A stretch of DNA of 64,000 nucleotides, from contig NZ_BNAF01000010.1 of assembly GCF_014653155.1 (NCBI RefSeq), forward strand, positions 149,986 through 213,985, written 5' to 3'. Origin of the DNA: Sphingobacterium griseoflavum (GTDB lineage: Bacteria > Bacteroidota > Bacteroidia > Sphingobacteriales > Sphingobacteriaceae). The notes beneath the pieces are model-generated. The model had not been told where the DNA came from, did no database searches, and saw nothing but the letters and a program-made list of their open reading frames with translations. Shown here one piece after another: positions 28,159 through 37,022 of the stretch (the stretch's first letter is position 1; each line of letters starts with the position of its first letter). Position numbers and translations under genes: made by a program.

Positions 28159-30453
28159 CTACTTATCATCTTTGCTTAACGAGAATGGAAGATCATCTTT
28201 GTTTATTCCACGCTTTTTATTCGGTTCAGCCTGCATGTCGAAATTTAAGGTAGCACCCTTAAGAAGTTCGCTGTGTTTGATATAATTTTTAGTGTAATGC
28301 TTTCCATTCCACTTCAACGCATTCACATAACGGTTAACATCCGAGTTTTTTGCGGCGTTAATAGCGACTGTCTTTCCGTTGGCCAAATGTAGCGTTGCCT
28401 TTTTGAAAAGCGGCGCGCCAAGAATATATTCGTCGGTGGCTGGTGTCACCGGGTAAAAACCTAATGCCGAAAAAACATACCATGCCGATGTCTGTCCATT
28501 ATCCTCATCGCCGCAATAACCATCGGGGTAGGGAGAGTACATACGTTTCATCGTTTCACGAACCCAATACTGTGCTTTCCACGGTGCACCAACATGATTG
28601 TACAAATAGATCATGTGCTGAATCGGCTGATTTCCATGCGCATATTGCCCCATGTTTGCTATTTGCATTTCGCGAATTTCATGTATGGGGAAACCGTAGT
28701 ACGAGTCATCAAAAATCGGTGGCAGACTAAATACAGAGTCTAATTTAATTTCCATCGCTTTGTGCCCACCCATTAATTTGGCCAAGCCGTCTACATCCTG
28801 AAATACCGACCAGGTATAATGCCAACTGTTTCCTTCCGTAAATGCATCTCCCCATTTGAATGGATTGAATGGTGATTGGAACTGACCATCCTTATTTTTA
28901 CCGCGCATTAATCCTGTCGTCGGATCAAACAGCTTTTGATAATTATATGCACGTGTCTTATAATAGTTTAAATCCGCATCAGGTTTGTTGAGTGATTTAG
29001 CCAATTGGTAAATAGCAAAGTCATCGTAGGCATATTCCAACGTGCGTGCGGCGTTCTCATTGATATCGACATCATAGGGAACGTAGCCCAGTTCTTTATA
29101 ATAAGAAGCCCCGGCCCTTCCTACGGCCGGCAACGGGCCGGCATGATCTGCACCATGCTTCACCGCTTCATAAAGCACTTCGATATCCTTCGATCGTATG
29201 CCTTTGACCCATGCATCGGCAACCACAGATGCCGAATTATTGCCCACCATAACGTTCCTTAAACCAGGGCTTGCCCATTCGGGCAGCCAGCCACTTTCTC
29301 GGTAAGCATTTGCCAAACCATCCTGCATCTTCTCGCTTATCTCCGGATACATCAAGTGCAAGAAAGGAAATAAGCTGCGGAATGTGTCCCAGAAACCGGT
29401 GTCGGTAAACATATATCCCGGCAAGACCTGCCCATTGTATGGGGAATAATGTACAACCTGCCCACTGGCGTCTATTTCATAAAACATTCGCGGAAACAAC
29501 AACGAACGATACAAGCAGGAATAAAAGGTCCGCATATCGTCAACCGAACCGCCTTCAATTTCAATCTTTTTCAGTTCGTTATTCCACGTCTGTTCGCCTT
29601 TTGCAATTCGCTCATCGAATGATATACCGTCAAGCTCCTTCAGGTTTAATACTGCTTGCTCTTCCGAAATGAAAGAAGAAGCAGCTTTCAGCAGCACTTG
29701 ATCACCCGCGTTGGCCAATTGAAACCCCACCAACGCTCCCACATGATCTGCCTTTACCAAATAGCGTCCATCGGTCAAAACGGAATCCGCAAATGTCGCT
29801 ACGTTTGCAAAAGGACGGTCAAATTCTAGCACGAAATAATTCTTGAAATTATCCGGAACGCCGCCACTATTTTTCGTAGAATAGCCGACTATACGCTGCT
29901 CCCGCGGCAAAACTTCTACATAAGACCCCTTATCAAAAGCATCTAGAAGGATGTACCCTTCATTTGTTTTGGGAAAAGTAAAGCGGAAATATGCTGCGCG
30001 CTCGGTTGGTGTGATTTCCGTTTTCACATCATAATCTGCTAAATAAACCGAATAATAATGCGGCTTCGCTATCTCTGCCTTGTGGGAGAAATAGCTCGCG
30101 CGTTTTTCCTCGTCAAAGGTCTTTTTGCCGACCATCGGCATGATAGCAAACTGTCCATAGTCGTTCATCCATGGAGACGGCTGATGGGTTTGCTTAAATC
30201 CACGAATTTTTTCGGCCGTATACATATACATCCATCCGTCTCCCATCTTTCCGGTTTGCGGACTCCAAAAATTCATACCCCAAGGCATCGCTATGGCAGG
30301 ATAGGTATTGCCCGTGGAAAGAGAATAGGTTGACTGGGTTCCCACCAAGGTACTTACTAAATCAATAGGCTTTTCAATCTTACCAACAGTTTGGCCGTAA
30401 CCGATTGAAACCACCGTACTCAGTATGATCGTCTTTAAAAATCTAAACTTCAT
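28159..30453 (-). CDS. Glycoside hydrolase family 92 exo-alpha-mannosidase, exported
   Basis: 764 residues with a signal peptide (1-20, SIGYGQ). The family signature is clear at both ends: STGNTYPAIAMPWGMNFW and KIRGFKQTHQPSPWMNDYG near the N-terminus, then FTEGNSWHYTW (whose glutamate aligns with the catalytic acid) and CGDEDNGQTSAWYVFSALGFYPV near the C-terminus. GH92 enzymes are calcium-dependent, inverting exo-alpha-mannosidases that trim mannose from glycans in the periplasm or at the surface. The full length matches the family. No SusC/SusD pair is adjacent, so it is not in a classical polysaccharide utilisation locus. The linkage preference cannot be read. Confidence 0.94.
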   Translation of the reverse strand: MKFRFLKTIILSTVVSIGYGQTVGKIEKPIDLVSTLVGTQSTYSLSTGNTYPAIAMPWGMNFWSPQTGKMGDGWMYMYTAEKIRGFKQTHQPSPWMNDYGQFAIMPMVGKKTFDEEKRASYFSHKAEIAKPHYYSVYLADYDVKTEITPTERAAYFRFTFPKTNEGYILLDAFDKGSYVEVLPREQRIVGYSTKNSGGVPDNFKNYFVLEFDRPFANVATFADSVLTDGRYLVKADHVGALVGFQLANAGDQVLLKAASSFISEEQAVLNLKELDGISFDERIAKGEQTWNNELKKIEIEGGSVDDMRTFYSCLYRSLLFPRMFYEIDASGQVVHYSPYNGQVLPGYMFTDTGFWDTFRSLFPFLHLMYPEISEKMQDGLANAYRESGWLPEWASPGLRNVMVGNNSASVVADAWVKGIRSKDIEVLYEAVKHGADHAGPLPAVGRAGASYYKELGYVPYDVDINENAARTLEYAYDDFAIYQLAKSLNKPDADLNYYKTRAYNYQKLFDPTTGLMRGKNKDGQFQSPFNPFKWGDAFTEGNSWHYTWSVFQDVDGLAKLMGGHKAMEIKLDSVFSLPPIFDDSYYGFPIHEIREMQIANMGQYAHGNQPIQHMIYLYNHVGAPWKAQYWVRETMKRMYSPYPDGYCGDEDNGQTSAWYVFSALGFYPVTPATDEYILGAPLFKKATLHLANGKTVAINAAKNSDVNRYVNALKWNGKHYTKNYIKHSELLKGATLNFDMQAEPNKKRGINKDDLPFSLSKDDK

Positions 30454-30525
30454 AGAACTATAGGCTTTTTTTTCTAAAAATAGGAATTCCGGTGCAGAAA
30501 ACCATAGCTAAAAGTATTTAGCATT

Positions 30526-31488
30526 TTAGAAAATCAAGACTAGCTTACCAAATACGTCACCATTTTCCAGGAGGCTATGGGCTTCAGCGGCTTCTGTGAA
30601 GGGGAAGGATCTGTATACCTGCGGCTTGAACGTGTGGCCCAAGATTGGCCATATGGCTTTCTGTACATCGCGAGCTAGCTGCGCTTTAAAAGATAAATCA
30701 CGCGCGCGCAACGTACTTCCTGTTATGATCAACCGCTTTTGCATAAGCTTTGAGATATCCAATGAAACCCGCTTGCCCTGCGCGGCATTGATCTGTACCA
30801 ATCGGCCGTCCGGCCTCAAAATATTGAGGTGCTTCTCGAAATAATCGCCCGCAATACTATCCAGCACCAAGTCCACCCCCTCCTCTTCAAGTAGTTGTTC
30901 GAAGTCCTGCTCTTTATAATTAAAAACACGATCGGCTCCCAAATCTCTGCAATATTTACATTTTTCGTCGGATCCGGCGGTAGCGGACACACGGGCTCCA
31001 AAAGCTTTGGCAAGCTGTATGGCTGTACTTCCTATACCCCCAGCTCCCCCATGTATCAGTATATGCTCATCACGCTGCAATTCACCGCGGCGAAAAACAT
31101 TGTCCCACACCGTGAATAGCGTCTCCGGCAAGGAGGCTGCTTCCGCAAACGTTAGTCCGACAGGGAGAGGCAAGCAACTGTCGGCATCAACAGCAACAAA
31201 TTCGGCATAACCACCTCCTGCCACTAAACAGCATACCTCGTCGCCTATTTCCCAGCGTACTCCGGATCCCACTTCAATCACCACGCCAGCTACCTCAAGG
31301 CCTGGAATATCCTGCACGACATCCTTTGGTGCAGGATAATATCCTTTACGTTGAAAAATATCCGGACGATTGATACCAGCGGCTTTCACTTGTATCAAAA
31401 CCTGGTTGGCTACTATTGTTGGACGAGGGCGCGTTTCTACACGCAATACATCGGGCTTGCCGAACGCTGTTATCACGACTGCTTTCAT
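30526..31488 (-). CDS. Medium-chain zinc-independent quinone oxidoreductase (PIG3/QOR-like)
   Basis: 320 residues. GroES-like N-terminal domain (MKAVVITAFGKPDVLRV, AAGINRPDIFQRKGYYP, GLEVAGVVIEVG) and a Rossmann domain with HGGAGGIGSTAIQLAKAFGARV. The zinc ligands of alcohol dehydrogenases are absent, and NRPDIFQRKGYYP is typical of the PIG3/QOR branch. It should reduce quinones or enones with NADPH in the cytoplasm. Its start lies one base upstream (in gene order) of the following outer-membrane protein's stop: the OMP stop is at 31490-31492 and this ATG at 31488, so translation is probably coupled. The pairing is functionally unexplained. Confidence 0.9.
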   Translation of the reverse strand: MKAVVITAFGKPDVLRVETRPRPTIVANQVLIQVKAAGINRPDIFQRKGYYPAPKDVVQDIPGLEVAGVVIEVGSGVRWEIGDEVCCLVAGGGYAEFVAVDADSCLPLPVGLTFAEAASLPETLFTVWDNVFRRGELQRDEHILIHGGAGGIGSTAIQLAKAFGARVSATAGSDEKCKYCRDLGADRVFNYKEQDFEQLLEEEGVDLVLDSIAGDYFEKHLNILRPDGRLVQINAAQGKRVSLDISKLMQKRLIITGSTLRARDLSFKAQLARDVQKAIWPILGHTFKPQVYRSFPFTEAAEAHSLLENGDVFGKLVLIF

Positions 31489-31489
31489 G

Positions 31490-34243
31490 TTATTTCTTTT
31501 TTGGATATTTCTGCAAGCGCATATTGAACGTTACCATAAAATAGCGTCCTAACCGGTTATTTCTAGCTTCATACAAGTCATTACCAATGTATTCGCTATA
31601 TGTTCCCATATTTTTATTCTGATCAAGCAAGTCGAATCCTTGAAAACGTAGCAGCCCCAGTTTATTGGGTAGGAAGGAAATTTCGAGATAGGCATTTAAA
31701 ATAGTCGGGTTATTATTCATAAAACTGCTCTCGTATCCCGAATTAAAGCGTTGTGACATTTCTGCGCCTAAGGTCACATAGTCACTTAAGTACCCTTTTG
31801 TTGCACCGCTTAACAATAAGCTATGCGCCGTTATCTCCGTGCTGTAGGGCCAAGTATACGTCGCATTGTTCAGCATATAATTGGTATTGAACAACGACTC
31901 AAAATAATCGCTCCAGGTGTAGCGTAGCTGCGCGGATTGCGAATAGACAAATTGTGTCGTTCTGTTCCGTTCATCATTGACAAACGAAATGTTGTTGTAA
32001 AAATCCGTGTTTCCTATCAAATCCAACTGCAAGCTCTCGTCAAAAAGGGGTGTATTGAATAAATAGTACCACTTCACGTCAAAATACCCATCTGCATTTT
32101 TAAAAGTGGTTTCTTGTATGGTCGAATTGCGGAACGCCGTTTTATCGGCAACAATCTTGTTTATTACCTTATTGTAGGCAAAATTAGACTCAAAATACTG
32201 ATTTCGGCTCGTGATAAATTTCCGCAAGGTCGTGCTTATGCGATTGGAGAACTCTGCTTTCAGCTCGGGGTTACCGGTAACGATATTTTGCGAGTTGCTG
32301 TTGTCTCTAACAGGAATAATATGTAGGAAATTTGGCTGGTTATTTTTTCCAACATAATCTACGCTCCAATCGAGTTCATTATCCAACCTCCATTTAAATC
32401 CAGCACTGGGCACCAAATTGACATTATCATAGCGATAGTGCAGATCTTCCCGCGGTAGGTAGCCATTAAGCGTAATAGGTTGCACGGCAAAACCTATGCT
32501 CGTTCTAAACTTCTTATTGGGCACATACTGGTAACTTAATCCAGCTCGACTACTGTTAAAGCGATAGTTATAACTGACTCCAAGGGAATCTACATAAAAG
32601 GATTGATCAAACTCTGCTGATTTGAGCCTGTCCTCCACACGTCTTACCGCTGTCATATCGGTTAGCTCATAGTCATAAAAAAATTCCAATGTACTGTAAT
32701 CGGAAAAGGGCTCGACAAAAGACATCGCCGCTTTCACACCATCTGTACCACTGCGCTGTTCAATAAAATATTGTTGATCAAACTTAGTAAACCGAGGCGG
32801 ATTCATAGATGAGTCGATCGAGGTGTACGTGTCCACCACATGTTCTAGTTTATTCAAACTGTTGAAATTTAAAACCACGTTGCCTACAAACTTTCGACCT
32901 GGTTTTTTGAAAGATTTAGCGTAAAGCATGTTTACGTCAAGATTAGGATTCTGCTGCGAAGCCGTATCTTGATATGTACCATCATTGGTAATGCGATTAT
33001 TATTGATCAGACGTTCACGGATATTACCGAAGTAGACCCTATTATACGAGAACACCGGTTTGATCTCCAACACGTCGTTGTTCTTGAAACGATGTTTGAA
33101 TTCAGCCGTCAGCCGATGATAGTAATCGTTGTTGGTCGTCCGGTACGATTCTTCGTTCGATATCTTGTTTCCAAGATAGTCCGACCGCAGAAAGGAATTT
33201 CCAGTGGTCACGTTTTGCTTATGCGTAAAACTGTAACTACCACTCAGCACGGTATTTTCTGCAAGGTTGTCCGAATAATTGAACCCAAACGACTTGATAT
33301 TATTGAGACCATCGGTGGGGTCAACAAAATCATTGGCATCGAAGAGCGATTTTTCGCGTTCCCCTACACCACTGGGAGAGCCGAAGGAAAACAGGCTGGT
33401 ATTGGTGTTGTTGAGGGATCCAACAACCGAAAACTCCTGTCCGTCGTCAAATCTATTTACACCGACACTTCCGATATACCGATCACTCGTACCACCTCCA
33501 GCTGTTAGCTGTCCGAAGGTTATACGCTTGCTATCTTCTTTCAGCACAATATTGATTACTTTCTCCGGCTCGTCTGATTTTATACCGCGCTCTGTGGCAT
33601 AATCCCCGAAGTAATTGATCACCTGTATCTTTTTGACAAAATCGGCGGGCAGGTTTTTGGTTGCCGTATTGACATCGCCCCCAAAAAATTTCTTTCCATC
33701 GACCAAGACCGTGGACACTTGTTTTCCTTGGGCATAGACCGTGCCATCACGTAGCACTTGAATCCCTGGAAGCTGCTTCAAGGCCTCCTCCAACAACGAA
33801 TTTGCACGAAATTTGAACGCATCCATGTTATACTGTATCGTATCTTCACTGTAAACTACGGGGATGGTTTTGGTTACCGAAACACCCTCAATCAATGCAT
33901 TTTGCGGTACGAGAACCACATTCGGCATCACCACAAACGCACTACGCTCAGTGGCAGATAAAAGCTTGGTCACGATTTGGTGTCCTAACATACTATAAGA
34001 GATCCGGATATGGTTGCCCCTAACATGCTTGAAATAATACATCCCATCCGCACTGCTGCTTGTTACCATCGTATCCATGGTGCTTGTCAACCTGATATTT
34101 ACACCCGACAGCCCGTTTGATGCACTATCTAGAACAATTCCTTGAATATGCTTCTCCAACGATTGTGCACGCAGCTCGAACAATCCCAGCGTATAGGAAA
34201 AACCCACCATGACCATAAGTATGACACACCTAATATTCTTCAC
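31490..34243 (-). CDS. Outer-membrane beta-barrel protein with CarboxypepD_reg-like plug region (TonB-receptor-like)
   Basis: 917 residues. A signal peptide (about 1-26) is followed by a carboxypeptidase-regulatory-like domain (IQGIVLDSASNGLSGVNIRLTS) and a plug-like domain (LLEEALKQLPGIQVLRDGTVYAQG, VLVDGKKFFGGD). The remainder is a beta-barrel rich in alternating aromatic strands, of the 'outer membrane beta-barrel family' type, ending near FMVTFNMRLQKYPKKK. Strict TonB-box and SusC features are not seen. No SusD partner follows. The ligand is unknown. It is upstream of, and translationally adjacent to, a quinone oxidoreductase gene. Confidence 0.88.
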   Translation of the reverse strand: MKNIRCVILMVMVGFSYTLGLFELRAQSLEKHIQGIVLDSASNGLSGVNIRLTSTMDTMVTSSSADGMYYFKHVRGNHIRISYSMLGHQIVTKLLSATERSAFVVMPNVVLVPQNALIEGVSVTKTIPVVYSEDTIQYNMDAFKFRANSLLEEALKQLPGIQVLRDGTVYAQGKQVSTVLVDGKKFFGGDVNTATKNLPADFVKKIQVINYFGDYATERGIKSDEPEKVINIVLKEDSKRITFGQLTAGGGTSDRYIGSVGVNRFDDGQEFSVVGSLNNTNTSLFSFGSPSGVGEREKSLFDANDFVDPTDGLNNIKSFGFNYSDNLAENTVLSGSYSFTHKQNVTTGNSFLRSDYLGNKISNEESYRTTNNDYYHRLTAEFKHRFKNNDVLEIKPVFSYNRVYFGNIRERLINNNRITNDGTYQDTASQQNPNLDVNMLYAKSFKKPGRKFVGNVVLNFNSLNKLEHVVDTYTSIDSSMNPPRFTKFDQQYFIEQRSGTDGVKAAMSFVEPFSDYSTLEFFYDYELTDMTAVRRVEDRLKSAEFDQSFYVDSLGVSYNYRFNSSRAGLSYQYVPNKKFRTSIGFAVQPITLNGYLPREDLHYRYDNVNLVPSAGFKWRLDNELDWSVDYVGKNNQPNFLHIIPVRDNSNSQNIVTGNPELKAEFSNRISTTLRKFITSRNQYFESNFAYNKVINKIVADKTAFRNSTIQETTFKNADGYFDVKWYYLFNTPLFDESLQLDLIGNTDFYNNISFVNDERNRTTQFVYSQSAQLRYTWSDYFESLFNTNYMLNNATYTWPYSTEITAHSLLLSGATKGYLSDYVTLGAEMSQRFNSGYESSFMNNNPTILNAYLEISFLPNKLGLLRFQGFDLLDQNKNMGTYSEYIGNDLYEARNNRLGRYFMVTFNMRLQKYPKKK

Positions 34244-34335
34244 AAATACTACTCGTTTGCTCGATGGTTATCAATATACGAAAAAATTGAAATTCAATAA
34301 AGTTTTTAGTACAACGTTCATTTATTCTTTTTTTG

Positions 34336-34385
34336 TATAAATAAAAGCGGGTTATTTCGATCGAAATAACCCGCTTTTATTTATA
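34336..34385 (-). terminator. 50-bp perfect palindrome, terminator of ferritin
   Basis: Perfect inverted repeat centred at 34360/34361, core AGCGGGTTATTTCGA and its complement, ends AT-rich. It lies 16 bp past the ferritin stop and is followed by T on the minus strand. As RNA it folds into an uninterrupted stem of roughly 20 bp with a tight loop. Confidence 0.85.
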
Positions 34386-34400
34386 TGACTTATCGAGATA

Positions 34401-34928
34401 CTATTCGCCGTCGAAAGTAACTTTTACCAAATGTCTGTCAATTTCCCAGCGCCCTGTACCTTCTTCACCTATAACGTCGAACAGTTCGAGTATACGACGA
34501 GCAACATACTCTTCCTCTACTTGCTCTTCAAGAAACCACTGCACGAAATTGAACGTTACATAGTCTTTGGCTTTCATACAGCGATCCGCGATATTGTTAA
34601 ATTGCTCCGTCACAAACATTTCTTGTTCGAGGGTCTGTTCGAAAACGCCACGGAAAGACTCGAAATCTGTCGGAATATTGGTAATCTCTGGCGAGACGGC
34701 GCGTCCTCCGCGGTTGTTGATGTAGTTGAACAGTTTTAGCATGTGCGCGCGCTCTTCGTCGGCTTGCTTAGCGAAAAAGCTGGCCGAATGATCTAAGCCT
34801 TGATCGTCGCACCAAGACGACATAGCCAGATACAAAGCAGAGGAGTGCGCTTCAACTTTAACTTGGGCATTCAGTATATTTTCGATTTCTTCTGTTAACG
34901 AAGACTTCAATTTTAATAAATCTTTCAT
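34401..34928 (-). CDS. ftnA: Non-haem ferritin (FtnA-like)
   Basis: 175 residues, the size of bacterial ferritin subunits. Ferroxidase ligands are visible in order: the first-helix glutamate in VKVEAHSSALYLAMS, the EERAH motif (E and H of the di-iron site) in KQADEERAHMLKLFNYI, and the C-terminal WFLEEQVEEE glutamates. No haem-binding methionine pattern of bacterioferritin is seen. The protein oxidises Fe(II) and stores it as mineral in a 24-mer. Expression is likely controlled at the strong promoter and palindrome upstream. Transcribed alone, ended by a 50-bp palindrome. Confidence 0.93.
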   Translation of the reverse strand: MKDLLKLKSSLTEEIENILNAQVKVEAHSSALYLAMSSWCDDQGLDHSASFFAKQADEERAHMLKLFNYINNRGGRAVSPEITNIPTDFESFRGVFEQTLEQEMFVTEQFNNIADRCMKAKDYVTFNFVQWFLEEQVEEEYVARRILELFDVIGEEGTGRWEIDRHLVKVTFDGE

Positions 34929-34958
34929 ATGATATTTCTATTTTATTCCTACACTAAT

Positions 34959-34981
34959 AACAATGTGATCCCTACATTGTT
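34959..34981 (-). promoter_or_regulatory. Operator-like inverted repeat at the ferritin start site
   Basis: AACAATGT-N7-ACATTGTT, perfect 8-bp arms, placed at the predicted transcription start (near 34979) right after the -7 element. It could bind a repressor or form a hairpin at the 5' end of the mRNA. The regulator cannot be named from sequence. Confidence 0.6.
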
Positions 34982-34985
34982 TGTA

Positions 34986-35020
34986 CAAAGATACACTAGA
35001 AATGATTTTTTGTAGACAAA
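34986..35020 (-). promoter_or_regulatory. Ferritin promoter
   Basis: On the minus strand: TTTG (35017-35020), a 23-nt spacer, and a perfect -7 element TATCTTTG (34986-34993). This matches the Bacteroidetes consensus and gives a 5' UTR of about 50 nt. Confidence 0.8.
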
Positions 35021-35096
35021 AAAAGCAATACAAATTAAGTCTAAATTAGGAGTTCAGACGGCTAACGTGTTTAGAATCAATATGATTAAAAACAGA

Positions 35097-35510
35097 TTAA
35101 AGAGCAAAAACGTTGCCGCCCCGCAGTATTTTTTTTACTTCACTATTGAGTTCAATCGCAAATTTAGCACCTGAAAGAATTTCTTTCAGCGCCAAAACAT
35201 CTGCTACGGACAATAGAAAACAACGTTCTGTACGGAAAGGCATAACAATTTCAAAATCAGCAGATCGGGAAGCATCGCCAATCATAGATGCAACGTCAAT
35301 CGCGTCAATACGCTTTTTGAATAAGAAGAAATCGGAAATTTTAAATGCCGTCGTGCTGTGCTGAAACTCCAGCCAATAGCAGTTTTTACGACTGCATTGA
35401 TAAACAGCCCCCTGTGTTGTTTTAAAAACCTCTTCTACCTGTGCTAACGGACAAACCATCTCTCTGTTCAACTTAAAATTCAAACAAATATAAACCTTAT
35501 CCATATTCAA
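35097..35510 (-). CDS. Small conserved-looking hypothetical protein
   Basis: 137 residues, soluble, without signal peptide. It has two cysteines in CSRKNC (about 39-44) followed by YWLEFQHSTTAFKISDFFLFKKRIDAID; the pattern resembles a small Bacteroidetes-only family (possibly DUF6686), which I recall with limited certainty. No catalytic motif is recognisable. The cysteines could bind metal but there is no second pair. It stands between ferritin and the raiA/xer pair, with the raiA terminator separating it from the latter. An ATG two codons later (35504) is an equally possible start. Confidence 0.65.
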   Translation of the reverse strand: MNMDKVYICLNFKLNREMVCPLAQVEEVFKTTQGAVYQCSRKNCYWLEFQHSTTAFKISDFFLFKKRIDAIDVASMIGDASRSADFEIVMPFRTERCFLLSVADVLALKEILSGAKFAIELNSEVKKILRGGNVFAL

Positions 35511-35517
35511 TCCAAAT

Positions 35518-35545
35518 AAAAAGCTGATTTTTCAATCAGCTTTTT
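35518..35545 (-). terminator. Terminator of the raiA-xer unit
   Basis: Perfect 12-bp arms AAAAAGCTGATT (35518-35529) and AATCAGCTTTTT (35534-35545) with the loop TTTC. Both ends are A/T runs. Confidence 0.85.
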
Positions 35546-35566
35546 ACTTGTTGTCCAAATGCTTTG

Positions 35567-35911
35567 CTAAAACTCCTCTTCGCCATCGCTTAGCAACTCT
35601 TTGTGATTACTTACGGTGGCTCTTGTCTTTGTTTTATGCTTGTTTATTTGCCGCCTTAGAGACTCCACCGCCGCATCTGTTGCTTCCTCAAAACTTTTCG
35701 CCTGTGCTTTTGCAAACAGCTGATTGCCGGGAATATTCATCTTCAATTCCACCACCTTGTTTGCTTCATCATCAACATTTTCCAAACGTAAGTAGCACAC
35801 CCCTTCGATGATGTTATCCAAGAACTGCTCTAATTTCGCTGTCTTTTTCTTAATAAATTCAACTAGTTTTTGATCTGCATCAAATTTGATAGCTTGCACA
35901 GTAATGTTCAT
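35567..35911 (-). CDS. raiA: Ribosome hibernation promoting factor / RaiA family
   Basis: 114 residues, the short HPF/YfiA form without the C-terminal dimerisation domain of long HPF. The beta-alpha-beta-beta-beta-alpha pattern is clear: MNITVQAIKFDADQKLVEFIKKKTAKLE at the start, a central strand ENVDDEANKVVELKMNIPG, and FEEATDAAVESLRRQINKHK in the last helix, whose basic residues contact 16S rRNA. It protects idle ribosomes in stationary phase. It follows the Xer recombinase gene by 14 bp and is almost certainly cotranscribed; this gene order is common in Bacteroidetes. Confidence 0.92.
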   Translation of the reverse strand: MNITVQAIKFDADQKLVEFIKKKTAKLEQFLDNIIEGVCYLRLENVDDEANKVVELKMNIPGNQLFAKAQAKSFEEATDAAVESLRRQINKHKTKTRATVSNHKELLSDGEEEF

Positions 35912-35925
35912 TTTTCCTCCTTTTT

Positions 35926-36807
35926 TTAAGCCTTTGGATGGGCTTGTTTATAAATTGACTTCAGCCGTTCGACAGAATTGTGCGTATATACCTGTGTAGC
36001 AGCCAGACCTGCATGCCCCAAAAGCTCCTTTATTGCATTTAAATCGGCTCCGTTGTTCAGTAGCGCGGTGGCAAACGTATGCCTTAACACGTGTGGGCTC
36101 CTTTTCTTCTGCGATGTGATCTGGCTTAGGTAATGTCGCACAATATCGTAGACTAACTTTCTGCTTGCGGCTTTTCCTTGTTTATTAACGATCAATGTAG
36201 TGGATTTGTTTTCTACATCTAAGGTATATTTCAATTTTAAGTAATGCTTTACCTTGTCCAGCAATGTCTGATGGATGGGTACAAACCGCTCTTTTCCTCT
36301 TTTCCCGTAAACGAGCAATTTCCGGCCATAGGTATCGATATCTCGCTCTTGCATTGCGAGCAGCTCAGCAAGACGAATACCTGTTCCAAATAACAGTTCC
36401 AATATCACATGATCCCTTACCAGCTCAAAGTCTTGGTCGTCCTGAAAACCGGTGTCTAATAAAGCTACCATCTTATCCTGCTCCACCACTACGGGCAACT
36501 TTTTTGGTGTCTTTAACGCACGAACCAAACTCATGGGATTTTTGTCAGTCATGCCCTCTCGGCGTAAAAATTTATAAAAGGACCGTAAAGTAGAAATAGA
36601 CCTATTGATGCTAGCAGCCTCCCTTCCCTGTTCTTTCATCAGACTAAGATAATGACGGATGAGCCGGTGGTCGACCTCCTGAAAAGATAATTCTTCCCCT
36701 TCTATAAAAGCAAAAAAGCGGTCCAATTCAGCGGTATAGGCTGTAATCGTATGGAAAGAATAACGCTTTTCGAACCGAAGGAAATCTAAAAATTTATCTT
36801 TATTCAT
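35926..36807 (-). CDS. XerC/XerD-type tyrosine recombinase
   Basis: 293 residues, the length of housekeeping Xer proteins. N-terminal SAM-like core-binding domain (1-90) and a catalytic domain with R145 (GTGIRLAELL), H239-x-x-R242 (SPHVLRHTF), H265 (LLGHAGL) and nucleophile Y274 (TQVYTHN). It would resolve chromosome dimers at dif. Whether it is XerC or XerD cannot be settled by eye; single-copy context and linkage to raiA suggest the housekeeping XerC-like enzyme rather than an element integrase. No att site or element border is next to it. Confidence 0.92.
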   Translation of the reverse strand: MNKDKFLDFLRFEKRYSFHTITAYTAELDRFFAFIEGEELSFQEVDHRLIRHYLSLMKEQGREAASINRSISTLRSFYKFLRREGMTDKNPMSLVRALKTPKKLPVVVEQDKMVALLDTGFQDDQDFELVRDHVILELLFGTGIRLAELLAMQERDIDTYGRKLLVYGKRGKERFVPIHQTLLDKVKHYLKLKYTLDVENKSTTLIVNKQGKAASRKLVYDIVRHYLSQITSQKKRSPHVLRHTFATALLNNGADLNAIKELLGHAGLAATQVYTHNSVERLKSIYKQAHPKA

Positions 36808-36970
36808 CGTGAGCGTGCTTGTCGGATAAATTTAGCAAAAACTACGCGCCAAACAAATTTTATTAGGCCAAATTTTACCACAGGAATTTGTTCAACAGCC
36901 AAAGGATTGGACGCTTGATAAAAAAGACTGCTACGAAAAAAGCAGGCAATCAACAATTCGCTAAGCACAA

Positions 36971-36994
36971 AAAAGCCCGATCACATGATCGGGC
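36971..36994 (-). terminator. Terminator of fbaA
   Basis: Stem GCCCGATC / GATCGGGC (36975-36994) with the loop ACAT, followed by T residues on the minus strand; 29 bp past the fbaA stop. Confidence 0.88.
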
Positions 36995-37022
36995 CTCCTA
37001 TATATTCAAGCAAGATGAACAA

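Noticed and set aside
35926..36807. Tyrosine recombinase as an integrase of a mobile element
   Set aside because: Length, linkage to raiA and lack of borders or att repeats nearby fit a housekeeping Xer protein.
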